Part shown: one piece after another, positions 55,859-64,000 of the stretch | Numbering within the stretch: the first letter of the stretch is position 1 | How the letters are laid out: every line of letters starts with the position of its first letter | NCBI GenBank assembly: GCA_034509425.1 | Contig: JAVTVJ010000068.1 | Coordinates: forward strand, 4,092,001-4,156,000 | Length of the DNA: 64,000 nucleotides | Reading direction: 5' to 3' | Origin: Eopsaltria australis | Taxonomy: Eukaryota; Chordata; Aves; Passeriformes; Petroicidae | Notes under the pieces: model-generated | Seen by the model: the letters and a program-made list of their open reading frames with translations, nothing else | What the model was told of the DNA's origin: nothing | Database searches by the model: none | Made by a program: the position numbers and the translations under genes

Positions 55859-58800
55859 GTGAGTGTCCCGGGGCTGCTGGCTTTCAACTCTGAACCGGGG
55901 AAACACGGCTGCAAATGTGCCTTGCGGTTATCGCCTCTTTCAGAGCTGTTTTCAGAGGAGCAGCGTTTCCTAAGTATCTGTTGACACTATGGGAGGAGGT
56001 TTGTGTGTAGAGAGAATAGGTCAGTCTACGTAGAACAGTGTACTTCATGGATTGCTCTGGGCGTTTGTGATTTTTTAATAGGAAAATAATGGGGTTTGAG
56101 GATTTTGTTGACTATGTCTGCAGTCTTGGAATCACGGAATGGTTTGGGTTGGAAAGGACTTTGAAGATAATCTCATTCCAGCCCCCTGCCATGGGCAGGG
56201 GCACTTTTTGCTAGACCAGGCTAAAAGCCCCATCTAGCCTAGCCTTGACTGCTGCCAGGGATGGGCTGTAATTTGCTATAAGTAAAGTTTCTGCTTTACT
56301 GTAGTGGATTTTTGGATAAAATTAATCCAAAGTACAGACCTATAATCATTACTAAAGTTTTTTGGTTTTTTTTAAATTTTTGGGTTTTTTTTTAAAATTG
56401 ATTCTCTAAAATTCTGGATCAGTATCTCAGAGGTTAATCTGAGCTGGTTCTTTACTGTGCATTGTCTTGAGTAACCTGAACTGCAGCAGTTCATTCTGTG
56501 TCGTTTGGTCTAATACTTGTCTAGTTGTGGTAAATTGATTCTAATCTGCTTCCTCTGGTTGTTCTAATCTGCTGATTGCTCTGATTGTTCACGAAGGAAA
56601 AAGTACTTTGAATTTCAGTAGACAAAGTAGTATTGACTTCTATATTTATCTATATAAAGATCCATCCCATAATTTGCTCTGTAAGTGAAAATTTGGCTTA
56701 ATGGTCCATGGTGACACCAGGGTAGATTGTGGTGGAAAGGCTTTCTTGCTGTTTTAACACATAATCCTAGAAACCTTTGCATGGCCAACAACCTGGGTAG
56801 CTCTGTAAAAAGAATCCCCTGGCAGAGAAAGAATTTTACTGGTAAAAGCAAAGCCTTATAGACATTATTTTTTTGCTCATTATCATGCCATTACAGAAAT
56901 AATGAGCGTTTTGCCAATGTGAACTAATAATAGAAATATTGCTGGATAGATATTCTTAATATAGGGATAGGCCTGTAAGATGGAAGATTAATTTCTTAGC
57001 CATTTGAAAGTGTTATTTTCCACCACTAATCCTATTTTTCTAAGGCTAAGTACCACCCCTTCTGCAGTTTTATAAGTACCTTAGTGCAAAACAATATTTA
57101 CCCTTATTGGAAATAAAAAGCATTTTGCTCTCCAGCCTAGTTCCAGGACTGGCCAAAACAACTTCGTGCAATAACGCCAGAATATCGCCTGACAGCAAGT
57201 TCTCTGCATATTTTGCATCTAAAACATTTGCAAATGATAGTTTCCAGGAATATATGAAAGAGCCAGTAAAAACTGGTAGGGAGTAAGCAGTCCAGTAGGC
57301 TGTTGCTTCCTCTGCTCTCATAAGGGGAATAATATATGTGTCTGTGTAGCAGTTAACCTTTTTTTAATACCTGAATCATGTGATGGGTTATAAACCTGAA
57401 AACAGATTTTCAAAGATGCTAGTAAGTACTTGAAAGATGTTTGGTTACTACCATTCTGTGACTTATAAGTGAAAGTTACATATAAAAAGTTGTTTTAAGG
57501 ATTGGCTAGACCTCTGCATATTTTGATATTGATTTGGTGATATCATAACAACAGAACATTTTATCCACCACAAAGAATCATCAGCTTTCCAAAAGGTGAC
57601 ATCAGTATTCCAGAGTAACTCATTCTACCAGTGGCTAACAATCATGTCTTATAGCAATTTTTTTTTAATTTGTTTTTCATTATAAGATTATTTTTTACGT
57701 TTCTAACCCATAGGGAAACTGGATTTTTTGAGAATTCTTGAGAAGGAAGGTGTTTCTTTGTTTGAAACTGAAGTGTTGGGTTTTGGTTTGGTTGGGTTTT
57801 TTTGTTGTTTGACAACCCCTTGTATAAAAGTCAAAGGTGATTTTCTGGAACAACTGAAATATGTAACTCTTACTGAGCTGACCACCAAGCAGCATCCCCA
57901 GATCCCTTTCTGCAGTGCTGCTCTCCAGATATTCCTCTTGCAGTTTATATTCATCCCATGTGCAGAATCCAGCATTTATTCTTTTTAAATTTCATGCCAT
58001 TGATGTTTGCCCAAATGTTCCAATCTATCTAGATCCTTCTGCAATTCTTTTATTTACTATGGCACTGAAACAATGTATGTACTGGAACTGAGGTACTGCA
58101 GTCATAATGCAACCATTCAGATATAATAAACTGCTTGTGACATCATGTCATCTGAGAAATAATACCAATGTTTTAAAATCAGTTGTCTGTAATCTGATAC
58201 ATAATGTTTCTGAAAGCTTATGATATGCATCTTGCTTCTTGGAGTTTGTTCTCCTTAATTAAAATACAATAATACAGTGCAGATGGCCATGCTATGTATA
58301 TGTAGTTCTTTCCCTGCCACCTCTCTTCACTTCAGCATTGCTAATACAAAAAATGTGAGTCTTTGAAAAGATTTGTCATTGCTGTTCTGACACTGAGTAT
58401 ATTCAGAAAAATGAGCCAACAGGGCCACAGTGCTTTTCATGGAGCTAAAGAGAGGAAAACAATGCAAAATAGAGCAAGCTTCTATGCTAAGACTTGTGAA
58501 GGAAGTGTTACCTGCCTGAAATTTTTTCATTGATTTGCTACTTCAGTTTATGAGACTTTTTTGTGCATGTTGATTTTCTTTAAGAATACAGTTTTAATAC
58601 TGTGGCTAAATTATTTTATGGCTTAATGTCTCCAAAATACTTATATGAAATCAAGAAAGATACATTGTTTCAGAAAACTCATTGGACAGGAGTATTTCAA
58701 GGACCATTAGGAATGTTTGATTTAGTAAACAAGGTTCATGTATAAATATTTGATTTACAGAAAGTTGTGATCATCAACATCAGTAAAGAATATAAACTAG

Positions 58801-61800
58801 AAAATGATAAATAAAATTTTAGGAGTTTTTTGTAGGCCAGAAGCTGGGTTATTTTGAAAGAAGTTTTTAAGAAGGCATCCAAATGGCTAAAGAGAAGGAA
58901 AAATAAATGTAGAAAGAGAACTAGATGTAAAGAAATCTAATCTCAGGTCTTTCTTTTTTTGTCTGTGAAAGGTTACCTCTTCAATTTTGCCTCTGCTGCT
59001 ACAAAAAAGATATCTGAATCTGTTGCTGAAACAGCACAGACAATAAAGAAGTCTGTAGAAGAAGGAAAAATTGACAGTATCATCGATAAGGTAATTTTAT
59101 TTCTAGATACTTGATCTGGAAGATCTGTTTGCTTACCATAGTTACAACATGTGGCGAATCTGGCATTTGATAACGTGTCTTTAGGCTGTCTTTAGATATT
59201 ACATCTTTCCAGAGAAATTATGCATCTGCTGTCATGATGAATGATGTGACTGAAATGTTTATTCAAGGTAGACTTGCCAAAAACTGGTCACCCTGCTTTT
59301 CTCAGTGCTGCTCCTGTGTTTGTTCAGTTCTCTCAGGATGTTGATACACCAGAGAAAGACCAGAAGAAAATATGAAAAATATTGACATAGATGGAAGGGC
59401 TGGAAGAATTTGAGATAGGCAGTTGGGGAATGTCTGTCCCAAGATGTGTGGGCTGGTTTCTTTTTGCCCCACAGTTTATTTGTTGGAAAAAGGAATGAGG
59501 TGACTTGCATCTTAAAAGCATCTCTGCAGCAAAAGTCAGAATTAGCTTTGCACTGTAGATACTGTATCCTAAGACCCTAGGGGTGTACAGGTACAGTTTC
59601 ATAGGAACCAGTGAGCTAATGAAACCCCTTGTTATTGTCCTGTTCTTTTCCCCACCCTGACTCTCCCACATAGTTCTTGCCCTCTCTGTTCCTATCAGCT
59701 CCAGTTGCTTACCTTGTGCCAGCAAGTGTTCTTCCAATGCTTTGAGCCAAAAACCAGGCAGAAGGAAAAGAAAAAAAAGGAAAAGGCAGCAATAAGTGCC
59801 ATGTAGTGTTCTGTGTTTGCTATTGAGAGTAACTTGGAAGGGAAGGGAAAGAGAACTGGCCAAAACCATCTCAGCTGTAGTAGGACTGCGCATCCAGGAG
59901 AGTCTGATACAGGCAAGCTCCTTTTCCTGCTCCTGTCTCTCAGACAGCCCTTCAGGGGAACTACAGCATTGCCTGTTTTTTTTAATGCAATAGAATTCTG
60001 TTGATATAATTAGTGTTCCTGTTGTCTTCCAAATAAATCATCAGATGACATGAAATGAATTTCTATAATGATCACATTTTATAGTTTGTCTTCAGATTTT
60101 ATTGACAATTGTCTGTATAAGAATTGTGACAATTGTCTGTATAATAATCTATTTCCTTCTACAGTATGTCAGTCTAATGTAATTTTGATCTGTATCAAAG
60201 AGAAAAAATCAAGTAACAAAGTTATTTGCTAATTTAATACACTAATAAGAATGCTTCTAAGAAACTGTAGCTAAGTACCTACAGCATATTTTATGCCTAA
60301 AATGCCATTTTCTTTTTCTGTAAATGTCTTGGAGTAGTATGAATTTCCTGTTTTGATTGATCAGTATTACATACAGGAGAAACAAGATTATACCTGTATC
60401 ATGATAAAGCTTTCTTCTTATACCATATAGATTATTTTGTTCCATGAATAGAAAAAGTTCACATAACTTAAAACCAGAAGGAACCACAATAATCTGTTTG
60501 TATAAATGACATTACTGTAATTCTCTCACTGATAGTAAAATTAAACTGAAATATTGAGTCACAGAAGGCAAAAAAAAAGTATAGGAATTTATCAGGATTT
60601 AGCTTGAAGACTTCTGTTCATGTTGGCAACTTGTTGGTCCATAGACGTCACTACATAAAATTTGTATTTTTTGAGTGGTTTAAGTATTTGTTTTTAGCTT
60701 CCTCTTTTTTGTCTCTGCTTTCAACCACAGAACATTTGCATTCTTACTTCTAGATTATGGAATTCTGAATTCTGAGACTGTTCTCCATTTTTTCAAAATT
60801 CTGAATTCCATGTAGAATATTTCTAAATATGATTTCCTTTATGAAAATTTGTCAACACCGTAAGTGGAGAAGTTGCTTTGTTTCAGCTAAGCAGGTTCCA
60901 TTCTGAAATCCAACTTTACAAATTTGGAAGTCCAGTTTCTTGCAATGGATATATTTCTTAGGCAACTCCCGAAGCTTCTGTAAGGCCAAGGGTATCTCTA
61001 AGTGTCCAATGCTTTAAAAATATGCTTAAATAAGTCTAAACAGTCTGTTGTCTGTATTTGATACAGTAAGACAGTAAGTGGATATGCATAGTATGCCAGT
61101 GTTCAAATTATCAGCTAAGATTTTCCATCGTTTTTTCTTGTTCCCTGAACTCGAAAAAACTATAAATATAATTTTGAAAGCATACACAATAGTTTTAAAT
61201 GGAAAATAAAATGTTTCAGTAAAAGGAAGTGTATGATTGACATGAAAGACCTTTAACTTACAAGAAGGGTCACCACAAATATAAGAATATACACTGTATT
61301 TGAAAGCATTTTCTGACTGAACATAAAACAAGAAGAGTAAATTTTATTTTTTTTTTCTAATTGTGGTGCCTCAATTTTGATTTTAGACAATTATTGGAGA
61401 TTTTCAGAAGGAACAGAAGAAGTTTGTCCAGGAGCAGCAAACCAAAAAATCAGGTAATGTATGCTTTTTTTGATGCCTAACGTCACATAAGTGAAACCTC
61501 GCTGAAAGCTGGATAATTAAGCTATATGTAAAACTAATCTATCAAAACACTATTTAATGAAATACATTATGACAGAGCTTAATGCGTATGGTAGAATAGG
61601 AAGATTATATTTTTAAGTGAGGTTAGTGTTACATTACCTAGTTGGTTTAGATTTGCTTTTTTAACCAAATTCTGCTTTATGAAATAAAGATCACCATGCT
61701 AGCAAAGTTGTTTTCTCACATTGTTTCATCGTTGACTTTTATCTTTTTTAATGTGTTACCTGAGTGCAGTAATTCCTGACAGTTTTAATATGTAGTAACT

Positions 61801-63309
61801 GTTAATCTTGAAAATTAGCTGGTTTTAAATGGGTTGTGATAAAATTTTTGATGGTGTTTGTAGTTAGTATGTTAGTCTGGTTTCTTCTTGCAAGATTGCA
61901 TATGGGACTATGTTGTCTGTATTTCTGTCTTCTTATCTGTTAATAGACTTGGGCTTCTCTTAATATGTTTCTAAAAGCTTCATGAAAATAGGTGGCTAGA
62001 TTGGCCTAAGGAGAAGTAACAAATGGCCTGACTGAAAGAAGCATTAGCATCAGATGTGGATCCATGTGGGTGAAAGATCTTGCTGGTATCAGCTGCACAG
62101 GCAAATAAGCACTGTTAGTTTAAGGGCAAAAGAATTATTTAACTCCTACAGATGCATAATAGTGTCTCCGTAGGCTGAATTTGTATTGACAGTGAAGAGA
62201 TTAATAAATATCTGTACATCTGCAATAGTTTGTTTTCCTCCCTGTACAGCCCAAAGAACTATTTGGAAGGTATCTGCAAAACAACATAATCCAGCTGAAC
62301 TGGAGTAGGTTTACTTGCTGTATAACAGGTTGTAATTCACAACAAATTTATAACATTTTTCTCAATTGTTAAAGAATTCATGTCTTCTGGGTGTAAGTTA
62401 CTTTGCAAACTTAATTTTGCCAAAGCTTACACATTCAAAGTGAATCTGGAAATACTATTTGCAGGCAACATAACCAGTAATACAGCACTACTTCAGTAGC
62501 TAAACTAAGAGGCACCAAATTCTGACTGGTGCACACTGCAAAGAAAACCCCGCAGTTTTATTTTTACAGTATCAGAGATCAGCAACTAGTTACTGTTTTT
62601 TAACCTCTGATAAGCAAAAATCTATTCCTGGGGCTTCTCTCTTATGCCATGGACTTGGTTTAGGAAAAGGGCACAATAATTTGGCGTACTAGTGTTACTG
62701 TGCTTACTTTTATGACACTCTATGTTACCTTATGTAAGGTCTGTTATTAGGAGTGGGTTTTTTTCAAGTAATACACATGCAATTACCTTCCTCCTTTCAA
62801 TACTAGAAGCAGCAGTGCCTCCCTGGGTAGACAGCAATGAAGAAGAGACAATTCAACAACAAATACTGGCCTTATCAGCAGTAAGTATTTCATTTCCTGT
62901 AAGATTTGAAGTTTTCTCTTGGAGAAATTAAAACTATTGGGTTTTTTATAGTAAATTTATTAAATCATGTGTTTTCAAGATACTTTGAATGTGTCTGTAA
63001 CTGCACCAATCATGTGCAAGAGTAATAGTTCTATCAGTTTCAAGTTGAACCAAAGCAGATCCTCAATATAGTTTTTATTTTTATAAAGGCTTTACAGATT
63101 CCTCTTGTGTGTGAAATATGGTGTCTTTTTTCTGATACCATTCAATGACCATAAATATGTTCTTCAAAGGATAAACGGAATTTTCTGCGGGACCCTCCAG
63201 CAGGTGTGCAGTTTCATTTTGACTTTGATCAAATGTACCCTGTTGCACTGGTGATGTTACAAGAAGATGAGCTCCTCAATAGGATGAGGTTTGACCTTGT
63301 TCCCAAACA
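55663..63309 (+). CDS. SYAP1: Synapse-associated protein 1, exons 1-5 (5' part of gene)
   Basis: SYAP1 is a cytosolic/perinuclear BSD-domain protein. It was named from its Drosophila synaptic homologue and is linked in mammals to Akt1 phosphorylation by mTORC2. Coding exons 55663-55858, 58972-59090, 61387-61453, 62807-62880 and 63170-63309 give 596 nt (198 codons + 2) with matching phases. Seen: N-terminal [12 protein letters not shown], a Glu/Gln-rich acidic spacer (residues 30-54), the conserved [20 protein letters not shown] helix, [18 protein letters not shown], and the start of the BSD region ([32 protein letters not shown]). Human SYAP1 has about 350 residues, so the rest of the BSD domain and the acidic C-terminus lie past the right edge. 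The ATG has G at -3 and matches the family start. Confidence 0.95.
56120..56275 (-). mobile_element. CR1 LINE 3'-end fragment
   Basis: The plus strand reads ggaatcacggaatggtttgg, gttggaaaggactttgaaga, ccctgccatgggcaggggca, aaaagccccatctagcctag and ccagggatgggc. This is the classic avian CR1 3' terminus in reverse complement, and it is the best preserved copy in the window. Confidence 0.92.
57845..58050 (-). mobile_element. CR1 LINE ORF2 fragment
   Basis: Translated on the minus strand with frameshifts, the segment shows LQKDLDRLE, a MKF-K-like stretch, LDSAHG and a 'LESSTAEKDLG'-like stretch. These follow the order of the CR1 ORF2 region downstream of the reverse-transcriptase core. Stops and frameshifts make it dead. 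Ends are approximate. Confidence 0.8.
58972..59090 (+). CDS. SYAP1: SYAP1 coding exon 2
   Basis: This 119-nt exon lies between acceptor GTCTGTGAAAG and donor AAG|GTAATT. It codes for [20 protein letters not shown] and then [19 protein letters not shown], a long amphipathic helix region that is the best conserved part of SYAP1. It ends in phase 0 at residue 105. Confidence 0.95.
59091..61386 (+). other. SYAP1 intron 2
   Basis: A 2.3-kb AT-rich intron. It contains a 24-bp tandem duplication near 60,104 and a 186-codon minus-strand open frame (59333-59893) with no recognisable domain. No mobile element was identified. Confidence 0.85.
60104..60144. repeat. 24-bp-period tandem duplication
   Basis: The word gacaattgtctgtataa occurs at 60104 and again at 60128, joined by gaattgt. 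It is a small local duplication inside SYAP1 intron 2. Confidence 0.85.
61387..61453 (+). CDS. SYAP1: SYAP1 coding exon 3
   Basis: This 67-nt exon reads [20 protein letters not shown] then KS, with acceptor TTGATTTTAG and donor TCAG|GTAATG. It is in phase 0 on entry and phase 1 on exit. It is a charged, probably coiled segment linking the helix to the BSD region. Confidence 0.94.
61454..62806 (+). other. SYAP1 intron 3
   Basis: A 1.35-kb AT-rich intron in which nothing was recognised. Confidence 0.85.
62807..62880 (+). CDS. SYAP1: SYAP1 coding exon 4
   Basis: This 74-nt exon codes for [20 protein letters not shown] and LALSA. The acceptor is CAATACTAG and the donor GCA|GTAAGT, phase 0. The [19 protein letters not shown] signature is that of SYAP1 just before the BSD domain. 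Confidence 0.95.
63170..63309 (+). CDS. SYAP1: SYAP1 coding exon 5 (start of BSD domain)
   Basis: This 140-nt exon codes for [20 protein letters not shown] and [20 protein letters not shown], ending VPK plus two bases. The acceptor is TTCTTCAAAG and the donor CA|GTAAGT, phase 2. The BSD domain has conserved aromatic residues; FDF and the following helix are visible here and its second half should be in the next exon. Confidence 0.95.
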
Positions 63310-63994
63310 GTAAGTAATTTCTGCTGGTAGCTGTATCATCATGCTTTTAACATGTCTGTAAATACTCATAAACCCTTGTTCTTTTCACTTCCTTCAATTC
63401 TTTGTTCTTCTGATGTGTATATATATATTTATTTGCTAGTGTCTAACACATGGGGTATTGCGTGTGCATTACAGTTTAGCAGTTGGAGGTAAAAAAAAAA
63501 GTATATCTGTGAAACAGAACTAATAAGGATCTGTTGACTTAAGTATGGGAGAGGCTCTCAGTATTTCCATGTCCAGTGTGCTAAATTAATTTTTTTTTTC
63601 TCTAAGGAAAGGTAAAGGCAACAATAAAAATATTCAGATCTCTTGGTGTAGCTGATGTCCCAAAAAGGTGATTACAGATAGTCAGAGACCCAACCCTGGA
63701 GGAACAGTAATAGAATGTGTCACAAAAAAGCAGCAATGCAAGCAAGAAAAACTCAATTTGCATAGGAAATCAGAAAAGCTCTGTGTTATTCCTTGTCCAG
63801 TCCAGAATTCTGTTCCTAGAGCTTGTTTCGCAACTCAACTTTCTATTTAAGTGGGAATTCCCAAAATTAGTCTCTTTGTCTAAGGATGAAAACAGGAAAG
63901 AAAATCTTTCCTTGTGACATTTTCCATCTTAAATCTCCTCCTTTTATAAACCTTCCCACCTCCTCATTGTGTTTACCTTCTTCTCTGTTATCAG
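63310..63994 (+). other. SYAP1 intron 5
   Basis: A 685-bp intron with a short tatatata run near 63,418 and a pyrimidine-rich acceptor at its end. No other feature was seen. Confidence 0.7.
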
Positions 63995-64000
63995 TTTGAA
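63995..64000 (+). CDS. SYAP1: Probable first six bases of SYAP1 coding exon 6
   Basis: The window ends six bases after a good acceptor (TTCTTCTCTGTTATCAG). Joined to the phase-2 end of exon 5 these bases would read His-Leu then AA-, consistent with the VPK-x-x-K order in human SYAP1. Too little is present to be sure. Confidence 0.5.

Larger units (their letters stand above)
55130..55870. promoter_or_regulatory. CpG-island bidirectional promoter of CTPS2 and SYAP1
   Basis: About 740 bp of very GC- and CpG-rich sequence stand out sharply from the AT-rich surroundings. The CTPS2 first-exon donor (55238, minus) and the SYAP1 start codon (55663, plus) are 425 bp apart and point away from each other. 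Visible sites include an E-box CACGTG at 55183-55188 and ETS-like GGAAG cores at about 55552 and 55567. No TATA box is seen. Long open frames on both strands here are a by-product of GC richness. Confidence 0.85.
55859..58971 (+). other. SYAP1 intron 1
   Basis: A 3.1-kb intron with two CR1 fragments, both minus strand, at about 56,120-56,275 and 57,845-58,050. The remainder is AT-rich without recognisable features. Confidence 0.85.

Noticed and set aside
55164..55914. Open frames of 113-232 codons on both strands in the CpG island
   Set aside because: GC-rich sequence has few stop codons. Only the SYAP1 frame from 55663 matches a family; the others are Ala/Arg/Gly/Pro-rich and cross the CTPS2 first exon or SYAP1 exon in other frames.

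Overview
This window is nuclear DNA of a vertebrate, most likely a bird. It is AT-rich and intron-dominated, carries several decayed CR1 LINE fragments in the forms typical of avian genomes, and has single-copy genes split by consensus GT/AG introns. The gene order CTPS2 - S100G - SYAP1 is the one known from mammals (human Xp22.2). A passerine is possible, but the sequence alone does not prove it.

Layout: (1) 6,682-53,828, minus strand: sixteen coding exons of CTPS2 (CTP synthase 2), giving 563 complete codons plus two bases. All splice phases join, and the catalytic residues fall at exactly the human positions. The exon(s) for the short C-terminal tail and stop codon were not found in 1-6,681 and probably lie beyond the left edge. 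(2) 33,261-35,810, plus strand: a small two-EF-hand S100 gene nested antisense in the 27-kb CTPS2 intron, where mammals carry S100G (calbindin-D9k). It has a TATA box, a non-coding first exon, two coding exons (81 aa) and a poly(A) signal. Its second EF-hand is canonical, but its first has lost the final glutamate ligand. (3) About 55,130-55,870: a CpG island acting as a head-to-head promoter for CTPS2 (leftward) and SYAP1 (rightward), with a G-quadruplex-type tract on the minus strand. (4) 55,663-64,000, plus strand: SYAP1 coding exons 1-5 and, at the right edge, the probable first six bases of exon 6.

The remaining sequence is intronic. It contains CR1 fragments on both strands, a CpG-rich LTR-like insert with a strong hairpin at about 48.9-49.27 kb, (GT)n, (AT)n and poly(A) tracts, and a few short tandem duplications. 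CTPS2 makes CTP in the cytosol, the S100 protein is a probable cytosolic calcium binder, and SYAP1 is a BSD-domain protein linked to Akt signalling. They share a locus and, for CTPS2/SYAP1, a promoter, not a pathway. I saw no bacterial-type system, CRISPR array or tRNA gene. The most notable point is the intact S100G-position gene in what looks like a bird, with its altered first EF-hand.
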